Shown here piece after piece: positions 24,912 to 33,335 of a stretch of DNA of 64,000 nt. The translations under genes were made by a program, and so were the position numbers. The number at the start of each line of letters is the position of its first letter. Position 1 is the stretch's first letter. Origin of the DNA: Microbispora catharanthi (GTDB lineage Bacteria > Actinomycetota > Actinomycetes > Streptosporangiales > Streptosporangiaceae); contig NZ_VDMA02000006.1 of the NCBI RefSeq assembly GCF_006334915.2, forward strand, positions 372,001 through 436,000, in the 5' to 3' direction. The notes beneath the pieces are model-generated. The model worked only from the letters and a program-made list of their open reading frames with translations, made no database searches and had not been told where the DNA came from.

Positions 24912-26654
24912 TCATGGGGGAACGGGCACGCACACGGCGCGAAGACGCTCGCCGAGCGCCTTCGCCTGGGCGTCCAGGAGCGGGCTGGCCGCCACGCCTC
25001 TGCCCAGGAGCCCGTGGACGACGAAGTTCAGCGCGTGCAGGTTCGGCAGCGCGAACCGCTCGATCGGGAGGTCGCCGACCTCCGGCAGCAGTTCCCTGAG
25101 CCGGTCCACGGTCAGGAACGCCGCGAGCCACGGATACCGTGCGGGGTCGCGCACCCACACGCCGAGGTTGGCGTCGCCGCCCTTGTCGCCCGACCGGGCG
25201 CCGGCGACCGTGCCGAGCGGGGCGACCGGCCCGGCAGCGAGATCCCCGGCGTACGGCGGAACCGCGGTGCCGGCCGCGTCGCCGGGCGGCGGCCCGCCCG
25301 CCTGCTCGCCCAGCACAGGGCCGGACGGCGGCACGTGCGGCACCTCGACGCGGAATCCGTCCACGGTCACCACCGGGAGCACGGCCTGCGCGTCGACCGA
25401 CGAGGGCCAGTAGACCCCGTAGGGGGAGGCGTCGCCGGGCGGCGTCAGACCGTAGAAGCCGGGATAGCTCGCCAGACCGGTCTCCACGACGGCGGAGGAG
25501 AACGCCCGCCCCGCCCTGCGCGGATCGGGATCCATGACCGTGATCCGCAGCAACGCGGTCCCGGCGTCGCCCCCGCCGAGGGGGGTGAGCTCCACGTGGA
25601 CCTGCTCGAACGACTCGCGGGGGACACGGGCCCAGATCGCCTCCTGCGCGATCCGGGCCTTGGCCGCGATGTCGAGGCCGGTCAGCACGAGCGTCATCGT
25701 GTTGCGGTGGCCGCCGAGGTAGGTGACGGCGACCTTCAGCGTGTCCGGAGGCGGTTCGCCGCGCACGCCCGTGATCCTGACCCGGTCGGGGCCCTCCTGC
25801 TCCAGCCGGACGGTGTCGAAACGGGCGGTCACGTCCGGTCCGAGGTAGCGGGGGGAGGCGATCTCGTACAGCAGTTGCGCGGTCACGGTCCCGGTCGAGA
25901 CCAGCCCGCCGGTGCCGGGGTGCTTGGTGATCACGCTCGACCCGTCGGCGTACAACTCGGCGATGGGGAAGCCGCAGTGAGCGAGGTCCGGCACCTCTCC
26001 GAAGAAGGCGTAGTTGCCGCCGGTCGCCTGGCAGCCGCACTCGATCACATGCCCGGCGACGACGGAGCCGGCCAGCGGGTCGAGATCGCTCGGATCCCAG
26101 CCGAACCACCACATGCCGGGCCCGGTGACCAGCGCCGCGTCGGTGACCCGCCCGGTCACGACGACGTCCGCGCCGTGCTCCAGCGCCACGGCGATCGGCC
26201 GGCCGCCGAGGTAGGCGTTGGCGGTGAGCGGGGCCGCCCGCAGGGTCTCGCCGGTGTCCGCGTTGACCGGCGGTTCGGCGAGTGGCATGAGGTCGTCGCC
26301 GGTGACGTGGGCGACGGCCGCGCGCAGCCCGAGCCGGTCGGCCAGGGCCGAGACCGCCTCGGCGCAGCCGGCCGGATCGAGGCCGCCCGCGTTGGCCACG
26401 ACTCTGATGCCCCGGTCGAGGCAGGTGCCGAGGACCTGCTCCATCTGCGTGAGGAACGTACGCGCGTAGCCGGGGCGGCCCTTGAGCCGGTTGCCGGCGA
26501 GGATCGACATGGTGAGCTCGGCGAGCCAGTCGCCCGTCAGCACGTCGATCGGCCCACCCTCGACCATCTCCGCGGCGGCCGACAGCCGGTCGCCGTAGAA
26601 GCCGCCGCAGTTCGCGACCCGCATCGGTCCCGGCCGTCCGGCCTCCGCCGTCAT
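24912..26654 (-). CDS. AtuA-like protein (DUF1446) with C-terminal ferredoxin-fold domain
   Basis: A 580-residue protein of the acyclic terpene utilisation AtuA family. The DUF1446 part (about 1-450) has RVANCGGFYGDRLSAAAEMVEGG at the N-terminus, then DWLAELTMSILAG, VANAGGLDP, VTGRVTDAALV and GTGGLVSTGTVTAQLLYEI. The end (about 475-575, GARSGDKGGDANLGVWVR...NLHALNFVVHGLLG) is the small AtuA-associated domain often found as a separate ORF. AtuA is needed for citronellol/geraniol catabolism in pseudomonads, but its reaction is unknown. ATG 26654 overlaps the hydratase stop (ATGA). It is the last gene of a four-gene operon. Confidence 0.85.
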   Translation of the reverse strand: MTAEAGRPGPMRVANCGGFYGDRLSAAAEMVEGGPIDVLTGDWLAELTMSILAGNRLKGRPGYARTFLTQMEQVLGTCLDRGIRVVANAGGLDPAGCAEAVSALADRLGLRAAVAHVTGDDLMPLAEPPVNADTGETLRAAPLTANAYLGGRPIAVALEHGADVVVTGRVTDAALVTGPGMWWFGWDPSDLDPLAGSVVAGHVIECGCQATGGNYAFFGEVPDLAHCGFPIAELYADGSSVITKHPGTGGLVSTGTVTAQLLYEIASPRYLGPDVTARFDTVRLEQEGPDRVRITGVRGEPPPDTLKVAVTYLGGHRNTMTLVLTGLDIAAKARIAQEAIWARVPRESFEQVHVELTPLGGGDAGTALLRITVMDPDPRRAGRAFSSAVVETGLASYPGFYGLTPPGDASPYGVYWPSSVDAQAVLPVVTVDGFRVEVPHVPPSGPVLGEQAGGPPPGDAAGTAVPPYAGDLAAGPVAPLGTVAGARSGDKGGDANLGVWVRDPARYPWLAAFLTVDRLRELLPEVGDLPIERFALPNLHALNFVVHGLLGRGVAASPLLDAQAKALGERLRAVCVPVPP

Positions 26655-27451
26655 CGTCCCGCGTCTCCGGCCGGGGCCTCGGCGGGCACCCAGGCGGCGG
26701 GCCGTTTCTCCGCGAAGGCCCGGATGCCCTCCTGCCCCTCCTCCGAGGTGAAGCGCTCGGCCGACAGCGCGGCCATCGCGCGGAACCCCTCCTCGACCGG
26801 CAGCAGCGGCACCTCCCGCACGAGCCGTTTGGTGATCGACAGCGCCTCGGGGCCGCCGCGCAGCAGCATGCCGGTGTAGTGCGCCACGGTCGCGTCGAGG
26901 TCCTCCTCCGGGACGGCCCGGGTCAGCAGGCCGATCTCCACCGCGCGTTCGGCGGTGAAGACCTCTCCGGTCAGGAAATACTCGGCCGCGGCCCGGGGCT
27001 CCAGGCGCCGCAGGCAGGTGACCGCGATCATGGCGGGGACCACCCCGAGCCGCACCTCGGTGAAGGCGAACGACGCGGTCGCCGGGGCGACGGCGAAGTC
27101 GCAGGCCGCCACCAGGCCGAGGCCGCCCGCTCGCGCCGTGCCGTTCAGACGGCACACGACCGGCTTCGGGCTCTCCCAGATCCGCAGCATGATGTCGGGG
27201 AACGACGCGGTGACCGGCGCCCCTCCGCCGCGCTGCTCCTTCAGGTCGGCGCCCGCGCAGAACACCGGCCCCGCGCCGGTGAGCACGACGACCCGTACGG
27301 CGGGCTCGTCCAGCGCCCACGACAGGGCGTCGTCGAGCTGCCGCAGCAGCCGGGACGACAGGGCGTTGCGGTTGTGCGGCGAGTCGAGCGTGATCGTGGC
27401 CACGCCGCCCGCCTGCTCCCGGCGTACCAGCACCTCCTGGGGTTCGCTCAC
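26651..27451 (-). CDS. Enoyl-CoA hydratase/isomerase family protein
   Basis: A 266-residue crotonase-fold enzyme. VATITLDSPHNRNALSSRLL is the N-terminal strand, VFCAGADLKEQ is the first oxyanion-hole loop, and NGTARAGGLGLVAACDFAVA is the second. The residue after the second loop region (FAFTEVRLGVVPA) carries the Glu expected of hydratases. In AtuA-type operons the hydratase acts on the branched glutaconyl-CoA made by the carboxylase (isohexenylglutaconyl- or methylglutaconyl-CoA). Its ATG overlaps the alpha-subunit stop and its stop overlaps the AtuA start, both as ATGA. Confidence 0.88.
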   Translation of the reverse strand: MSEPQEVLVRREQAGGVATITLDSPHNRNALSSRLLRQLDDALSWALDEPAVRVVVLTGAGPVFCAGADLKEQRGGGAPVTASFPDIMLRIWESPKPVVCRLNGTARAGGLGLVAACDFAVAPATASFAFTEVRLGVVPAMIAVTCLRRLEPRAAAEYFLTGEVFTAERAVEIGLLTRAVPEEDLDATVAHYTGMLLRGGPEALSITKRLVREVPLLPVEEGFRAMAALSAERFTSEEGQEGIRAFAEKRPAAWVPAEAPAGDAGR

Positions 27452-29631
27452 GGCCGGCTCGCCTCCCCGCCCGGATCCGCGCCGATCTCCCTGCCGATCT
27501 CTGTCCCGATTTCTGGGCCGATCTCCGCGCCGATCTCTGGGCCGCCGTGCGTGCCCGGATCCGCGCCGCGATCCGGGTCCGAACCCGCACCGGTCGCAGG
27601 GCTGGCTGCGGTCCCTGACTCCGTCGCGGGCTCCGTTCCGGTGCCTTCCGGGTGCGGGCCGCCGTCCGGTTCCCGCGGCGGCGACGGCTCGATGACGGCG
27701 AGCGGCACGCCCGCCTCGACCTGCGCGCCCGGCGTCACGTGCAGCGCGGCCACCGTGCCCGAGGCGGGGGACACGATCAGGTGCTCCATCTTCATCGCCT
27801 CCAGCACGACCACCGGCTGCCCGGCCTCGACCACGTCACCGGGCTTGACCTCGACACGCAGGACCGTACCCGGCATCGGGGCGGGCAGTGCTCCCGGCGT
27901 CACGCGCGCGGCCGGTTCGGGCAGCCGCTCGACCGGGGTGAGCCGCACCGGACCGAGCGGAGAGTCGACATGCACCATGCCGGGGTGCATGTCGGGGTAG
28001 GCGGCCACCTCGAAGGCGTGCCGCAGGCCCGCCGTCTCCAGCACCACCCGGCCGGGTTCCGCCGCCACGAGCGTGACGTCCTCGAAGCCGTCGGCTCGCA
28101 GCCCGTCCCTGGTCAGCCGGTAGGCGATCTCCAGGCGTCCGCCGTCCTCGGCGGAGAACACCGCTTGTTGCGGCTGGGACGGGACGTTGCGCCAGCCGCT
28201 CGGCAGCCCGCCCAGCACGCCGTCGCGCCGGGCGGCCGCGCGGCCGGCCGCCGCCCCGGCCAGCGCCGCCGCGAGCGCGGACAGCCGTACGGCCTCGGGA
28301 CCGGCGAGCGGGGCCGGTGCGGGATGCCGGTCGAGGAAGCCGGTGTCGAGCGCCCCGGACAGGAAGTCCGGGTGCCGCAGCACTCCCACGAGCAGGTCGC
28401 GGTTGGTCGTAAGCCCGTGGATGCGCGCCCGCGCGAGCGCGTCCGCCAGCCGCCGGGCCGCCTCCGCCCGGTCCCGGCCGTAGGAGACGACCTTGGCCAG
28501 CATCGGGTCGTAGTGGACGCCCACCTCCGAGCCGGAGAGCACTCCCGAGTCGAGCCGCAGCCGTGCCCCGAGTCCGAACTCGCCGTCCACGCCGGGGATC
28601 TCGAAACGGTGCAGCACGCCGCTCTGCGGGCGGCCCCCGGAGTCCTCCGCGTACAGGCGGGCCTCGATCGCGTGACCGACCGGGCTCGGCGGCAGCGCGG
28701 CGAGATGGGCGCCCTCGGCCACCTCGATCTGCAGCCGGACCAGGTCCACCCCGTAGACGCACTCGGTGACCGGGTGCTCCACCTGGAGGCGGGTGTTCAT
28801 CTCCAGGAAGAAGAAGCCCTCGTCCGACAGCAGGAACTCGACGGTGCCCGCGCCCTGGTAGCCGATCGCGCGGGCGGCCCGGATCGCCGCCTCGCTCAGC
28901 TCGCGGCGCAGTTCGGGGGTGACCGCGGGGGAGGGGGCCTCCTCGATCACCTTCTGGTGGCGGCGCTGGATCGAGCACTCGCGCTCGCCGAGCGCCCAGA
29001 CCGTGCCGTGGGCGTCGGCGAGGATCTGCACCTCGATGTGGCGGGCGCCCTCCAGCAGCGGCTCGGCGAACAGCGTCCCGTCGCCGAAGGCCGACAGCGC
29101 CTCCCGCCGGGCCGACTCGACGGCCCCGGCCAGATCGGCCGGATCGCGCACCACCCGCATGCCGCGCCCGCCGCCGCCCGCCGACGCCTTGACCAGCACG
29201 GGAGCCGTCATCTCCACCAGGCCGTCCGGGGACAGCGGGATGGTCGGCAGGACCGGCACGCCGGCCTCCGCCATCAGCGCCTTGGCCTCGATCTTCTTGC
29301 CCATGGCGGCGACGGCCTCGGGAGAGGGGCCGATCCAGGTCAGCCCGGCGTCCAGCACGGCGCGGGCGAAGCCGGCGTTCTCCGACAGGAAGCCGTATCC
29401 GGGGTGGACCGCGTCGGCTCCCGACCTGCGGGCCGCCTCGACGATCCGCTCCGGGTCGAGGTACGCCAGGGGGGCGCCCAGCCGTACGGCCTGGTCGGCC
29501 TCGGCGGTGTGCGGGGCGGACGCGTCGGCGTCGGTGAAGACGGCGACGGTCTCGATTCCCAGCTCCCGGCAGGTGCGGAAGACCCGGCGGGCGATCTCCC
29601 CGCGGTTCGCGACCAGCAGCCGCCCGATCAT
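27448..29631 (-). CDS. Biotin carboxylase/BCCP alpha subunit, geranyl-/methylcrotonyl-CoA type, with repetitive tail
   Basis: A 727-residue acyl-CoA carboxylase alpha chain, paralogous to the protein at 277. It has RLLVANRGEIARRVFRTCRELG, the ATP-grasp loop [23 protein letters not shown] and the biotinyl motif EAMKMEH with Lys614. After the biotinyl domain there is an extra tail of about 70 residues, Pro/Gly/Glu-rich and ending in five EIGx tetrapeptides (PEIGAEIGPEIGTEIGREIG), which the paralogue lacks. The operon with AtuA and a hydratase suggests a terpene- or leucine-type branched acyl-CoA. Whether geranyl-CoA or 3-methylcrotonyl-CoA is the substrate cannot be decided here. Confidence 0.88.
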   Translation of the reverse strand: MIGRLLVANRGEIARRVFRTCRELGIETVAVFTDADASAPHTAEADQAVRLGAPLAYLDPERIVEAARRSGADAVHPGYGFLSENAGFARAVLDAGLTWIGPSPEAVAAMGKKIEAKALMAEAGVPVLPTIPLSPDGLVEMTAPVLVKASAGGGGRGMRVVRDPADLAGAVESARREALSAFGDGTLFAEPLLEGARHIEVQILADAHGTVWALGERECSIQRRHQKVIEEAPSPAVTPELRRELSEAAIRAARAIGYQGAGTVEFLLSDEGFFFLEMNTRLQVEHPVTECVYGVDLVRLQIEVAEGAHLAALPPSPVGHAIEARLYAEDSGGRPQSGVLHRFEIPGVDGEFGLGARLRLDSGVLSGSEVGVHYDPMLAKVVSYGRDRAEAARRLADALARARIHGLTTNRDLLVGVLRHPDFLSGALDTGFLDRHPAPAPLAGPEAVRLSALAAALAGAAAGRAAARRDGVLGGLPSGWRNVPSQPQQAVFSAEDGGRLEIAYRLTRDGLRADGFEDVTLVAAEPGRVVLETAGLRHAFEVAAYPDMHPGMVHVDSPLGPVRLTPVERLPEPAARVTPGALPAPMPGTVLRVEVKPGDVVEAGQPVVVLEAMKMEHLIVSPASGTVAALHVTPGAQVEAGVPLAVIEPSPPREPDGGPHPEGTGTEPATESGTAASPATGAGSDPDRGADPGTHGGPEIGAEIGPEIGTEIGREIGADPGGEASRP

Positions 29632-29658
29632 GACCCCTCACCCCCGTCGATCTGCGTG

Positions 29659-29718
29659 AACACGGTGCCGATGCACGCGGTGCCGATGAACACGGTGCTG
29701 ATGAACACGGTGCTGATG
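29659..29718 (+). repeat. 15-bp tandem repeat between carboxylase subunit genes
   Basis: Four 15-base units at 29659, 29674, 29689 and 29704. Units 3 and 4 are identical (AACACGGTGCTGATG), unit 1 has one change, and unit 2 differs from unit 1 in two positions. It fills most of the 97-base gap between the two subunit genes, which in the other operon is zero. Confidence 0.85.
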
Positions 29719-29728
29719 AGCATGCCGG

Positions 29729-31327
29729 TCACATCCGGAAGACGCCGTAGCCGGCCCGGCCGGCGTCCGGCGCTCCCGCCACCGCCGACAGGCACAGCCC
29801 GAGCACCGTACGCGTGTCACGGGGGTCGATGACCCCGTCGTCGTACAGCCGGCCGGACAGGAAGAACGCCGCCGACTCCGACTCGATCTGCGCCTCGACC
29901 GCCGCGCGCATCGCCGCGTCGGCCTCCTCGTCGTAGACCTGCCCCCGCGCCTGGGCGGCGGCCCGGCCCACGATCGACATGACGCCCGCGAGCTGGGCCG
30001 GCCCCATGACGGCCGACTTGGCGCTCGGCCAGCTGAACAGGAAGCGGGGGTCGTAGGCCCGCCCGCACATGCCGTAGTTGCCCGCGCCGTAGGAGGCGCC
30101 CATGACGATCGTGATGTGCGGCACGGTCGAGTTGGCCACCGCGTTGATCATCAGCGCGCCGTGCTTGATGATGCCGCTCTGCTCGTACTCCCTGCCGACC
30201 ATGTACCCCGTGGTGTTCTGCAGGAAGACCAGCGGCGTACGCGACTGGTTCGCGAGCTGGATGAACTGGGCGGCCTTCTGGGACTCCGCGCCGAACAGCA
30301 CGCCGCTGGCGTTGGCGAGGACCCCGACCGGATGGCCGTGGACGCTCGCCCACCCGGTGACCAGGCTCGGCCCGTAGAGCGGCTTGAACTCGTCGAAGTC
30401 GCTGCCGTCCACCACCCGGGCCAGGACCTCGCGGGGATCGAAGGGGACCTTCAGGTCCTCCGGCACGATCCCCAGCAGTTCGTCCTCGTCGTACAGCGGA
30501 GCCGCGTAGCCGGGGACGGGAACGTTCCCGCTCTTGCGCCAGTTGAGGCGCCGCACGATGCGGCGGCCGATCCGCAGCGCGTCGTACTCGTCGGTGGCGA
30601 GGTGGTCGGCCAGCCCGGAGGCCCGCGCGTGCATCTCCGCGCCGCCCAGCGACTCGTCATCGGACTCCTCGCCGGTCGCCATCTTCACCAGGGGCGGGCC
30701 GCCGAGGAACACCTTGGCCCGCTCCCGCACCATGACGACGTGGTCGCTCAGGCCCGGCACGTACGCGCCGCCCGCGGTGGCGTTGCCGAAGACCAGTGCG
30801 ATCGTCGGGACGCCTTCGGCCGACAGCCGGGTCAGGTCGCGGAAGACCTGGCCACCGGGGATGAAGATGTCCTTCTGCGACGGCAGGTCCGCGCCGCCCG
30901 ACTCCACCAGGTTCACGTACGGCATCCGGTTGCGCAGCGCGATCTCGGCGGCGCGCAGCGTCTTGCGCAGCGTCCAGGGGTTGGACGCGCCGCCGCGCAC
31001 GGTCGGGTCGCTGGCCGTGACGACGCACTCGACACCCTCGATCACCCCGATGCCGGTCACGACGCTCGCGCCGACGGGATACTCGGTGCCCCAGGCCGCC
31101 AGCGGGGACAGCTCCAGGAACGGCGAGTCGGGGTCGACGAGCAGTTCGATCCGCTCGCGGGGGAGCAGCTTGCCGCGCTCCCGGTGCCGTTGGACGTACT
31201 TGGGCCCGCCTCCGGCGACGGCCTTGGCGTGCTCGGCCTCGAGCTCGGCGAGCTTCGCCAGCATGGCCTCGCGCCGCGTTCCGTACTCGCCGCTGGAGGT
31301 CTCCAGCCGGCTGACGAGCACCGTCAT
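29729..31327 (-). CDS. Acyl-CoA carboxylase beta (carboxyltransferase) subunit
   Basis: A 532-residue carboxyltransferase, complete paralogue of the fragment at 1-276. It has the two crotonase-like lobes: ASDPTVRGGASNPWTLRKTLRAAEIA, LVESGGADLPSQ, FGNATAGGAYVPGLSD (first oxyanion loop), then GVLFGAESQKAAQFIQL, FLQNTTGYMVG, MGASYGAGNYGMCGRAYDPRFLFSWPSAK and the YGVFRM end. That pattern is of 3-methylcrotonyl-/geranyl-CoA carboxylase beta chains, unlike propionyl/acetyl-CoA types. ATG 31327 starts MTVLVSRLET; a longer frame upstream lacks a ribosome site. First gene of the AtuA operon. Confidence 0.9.
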   Translation of the reverse strand: MTVLVSRLETSSGEYGTRREAMLAKLAELEAEHAKAVAGGGPKYVQRHRERGKLLPRERIELLVDPDSPFLELSPLAAWGTEYPVGASVVTGIGVIEGVECVVTASDPTVRGGASNPWTLRKTLRAAEIALRNRMPYVNLVESGGADLPSQKDIFIPGGQVFRDLTRLSAEGVPTIALVFGNATAGGAYVPGLSDHVVMVRERAKVFLGGPPLVKMATGEESDDESLGGAEMHARASGLADHLATDEYDALRIGRRIVRRLNWRKSGNVPVPGYAAPLYDEDELLGIVPEDLKVPFDPREVLARVVDGSDFDEFKPLYGPSLVTGWASVHGHPVGVLANASGVLFGAESQKAAQFIQLANQSRTPLVFLQNTTGYMVGREYEQSGIIKHGALMINAVANSTVPHITIVMGASYGAGNYGMCGRAYDPRFLFSWPSAKSAVMGPAQLAGVMSIVGRAAAQARGQVYDEEADAAMRAAVEAQIESESAAFFLSGRLYDDGVIDPRDTRTVLGLCLSAVAGAPDAGRAGYGVFRM

Positions 31328-31479
31328 GGCACCACCGAACCGAGTTCTGTCACCTGATGATCCTCCGTGGTGAGCCGCCGTCACGTCAACGAGCCGGGTC
31401 CGGCCTCCGGGTCGGCCCCGGCCGAATCAACCCCAACCTGAACCAGCACCGACCCGAACCGGCCCCGACGCCTTTCGCG

Positions 31480-33285
31480 TCAGCCACAGTGTGACCACGC
31501 GCTGCTCCAGGCGGCGGTGCCGTAGCCGCCGCCCCAGATGACGCACTTGCCCTTGGCCGGCAGCCGGATCGGCCCGGCGTAGGTCGTGTAGCTGCCGGAG
31601 TCGGTCTTCGACGAGCCGTTCTGGACCTTGAGGACCGCGCTCATCTTGATCTTTCCGGGCACCACGTACTTCGACATGGTGATCACACAGTTGTAGCCGT
31701 TGGACGCGTTGTAGAGCAGGTACGTCGTCGCCTGCCCGTAGGAGTGCGAGTCGACGACGGCGTAGCCGCTGCCGCACACGCCCTTGGCGGTGTACGGGTT
31801 GAGCTTGGGCGCCGCGGTCTGCGTCGGGGTGGCCTTCGCCGTCGCGCTGGGCTTGGGCGCCGTCGTGGTCTTCGCCGGAGCCGGGGTGGTCTTCGCGGGT
31901 GCCGGCGTGGTCTGCGCCGGCGCGGTGACCTTGGGAGTGGGCTTGACCTGGGTCGGGACCGGGTGGGAGGGCGACGGGTGCGCCTGACGGGTGCGCGTGG
32001 GGGAGGCGGCCGGCTTCGGTCCCACGCTCGGCCGGTGTGCCGAGGGACTCGGCGAGGGCTTCCTGTCTTTCGGCCGCACGGGGTTGGTGACCAGATCGGA
32101 CGGCTGCGGGATGGGCACGTCGTCGTCCTGGGACTGCGTCACCATGGGCGTCACCGTGGGCGACGCGGTGGGACCGAGGGGGTCCTCCGAGGAGATCTGC
32201 TGGGCGGACACCCACGTCGGCACGAGGAAGGCCGCCGCCGCGAGGACCGACACCCCGACACCGGCCGCCGTCCACGTCAGCACCGGCCGCCGCGGTCGCG
32301 ACCCGTCGGGGCCGGGCCCGCGCCGTACGGGCGGTGCGGGCGGCGTGGGCGCTCCGGCGCCGTGCGGCCCCGGTACGGGCGCGTGCGGGCCCGGCGCATG
32401 CGGCCCGGGCACCGGCGCGGCGCCGTGCGGCCCCGGTCCTGGTGCCTGCGGCCCGGCCGCGGCGGCGGGCCGTACGGGCATGGTGGGCTGCCCGGTGAGC
32501 CGCGCGACCACGTCCTCGGCCGAGGGACGCAGCGCGGGGTCCTTCGACAGGCACGCGGCGACGATGTCCCGCAGGGGCGCCGCGAGGTCGCCCAGGTCGG
32601 GCTGCGCGTGCAGGATCCGGGTGATCACCGAGGGGATCGAGTCCGCTCCGAAGGCGGGCCTGCCGGTGGCGGCGAACACCATCGTGACGCCCCAGGCGAA
32701 CATGTCGGCGGACCCGCCCGCCGTGCCGCCGGAGAGCACCTCGGGGGCCAGGTAGGCGGGTGTGCCGATGGACGCGCCGGTCGCGGTGGACTGGGGCGAG
32801 TCGGGCGCCCTGGCCACCCCGAAGTCGATGACGACCGGGCCCTCGGGGCCCATCAGGACGTTGGCCGGCTTGAAGTCGCGATGGGTGATGCCCGCCCGGT
32901 GGATGGCGGCCAGCGCCGTCGCCGTGCTGATGGCGAGCCGTTCGAGCGCGGCGCCCCTGCGCGGGCCCTCCCGGTCGACGAGCTGCCGCAGCGACGGCCC
33001 GGACACGAACTCGCTGACGATGAACGGCTGGTTGCCCGCGAGGTCGGCGTACAGGACGGGGGCCGTGCAGAAGGGCGCGACCCGCTGCGCCAGCGCGACC
33101 TCGCGCAGGAACCGCTCCCGTGCCTCGGGATCGGCCGTCAGCCGGGTGTGCAGCAACTTGACCGCGACCTGCTCGCCCGCCGGGCCGCGCCCCAGGAAGA
33201 CGACCCCCTGGCCGCCCTCCCCGAGCCGGTCGACGAGCGTGAACGGGCCCAGGCGGTCGGGATCCCCAGCCTCTAACGCCACCAT
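31480..33285 (-). CDS. Receptor-type Ser/Thr protein kinase with secreted Cys-containing domain
   Basis: A 601-residue kinase. Residues about 14-265 form the kinase domain: GEGGQGVV glycine loop, Lys43 in AVKLL, HRDFKPANV with catalytic Asp137, DFGVA, and GTPAYLAPEVL. A Pro/Gly/Ala linker leads to one transmembrane helix (about 340-360, AAGVGVSVLAAAAFLVPTWV). The outer part begins with Thr/Pro/Lys-rich wall-spanning repeats (TTPAPAKTTPAPAKTTT) and ends in a compact domain of about 105 residues (GVCGSGYAVVDSHSYGQATTYLLYN...) with four cysteines. I do not recognise the outer domain. The kinase part closely resembles that of the kinase-MFS fusion at 49952. Confidence 0.9.
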   Translation of the reverse strand: MVALEAGDPDRLGPFTLVDRLGEGGQGVVFLGRGPAGEQVAVKLLHTRLTADPEARERFLREVALAQRVAPFCTAPVLYADLAGNQPFIVSEFVSGPSLRQLVDREGPRRGAALERLAISTATALAAIHRAGITHRDFKPANVLMGPEGPVVIDFGVARAPDSPQSTATGASIGTPAYLAPEVLSGGTAGGSADMFAWGVTMVFAATGRPAFGADSIPSVITRILHAQPDLGDLAAPLRDIVAACLSKDPALRPSAEDVVARLTGQPTMPVRPAAAAGPQAPGPGPHGAAPVPGPHAPGPHAPVPGPHGAGAPTPPAPPVRRGPGPDGSRPRRPVLTWTAAGVGVSVLAAAAFLVPTWVSAQQISSEDPLGPTASPTVTPMVTQSQDDDVPIPQPSDLVTNPVRPKDRKPSPSPSAHRPSVGPKPAASPTRTRQAHPSPSHPVPTQVKPTPKVTAPAQTTPAPAKTTPAPAKTTTAPKPSATAKATPTQTAAPKLNPYTAKGVCGSGYAVVDSHSYGQATTYLLYNASNGYNCVITMSKYVVPGKIKMSAVLKVQNGSSKTDSGSYTTYAGPIRLPAKGKCVIWGGGYGTAAWSSAWSHCG

Positions 33286-33335
33286 CGCCCCCGATTAACA
33301 CGCAACCTGACAATGGGACCAAACGCTACCAGTGG

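Noticed and set aside
26655-27590. Extension of the AtuA frame through the hydratase gene
   Set aside because: The extra part is Arg-rich shadow sequence of the hydratase; ATG 26654 with the ATGA overlap fits the family N-terminus.
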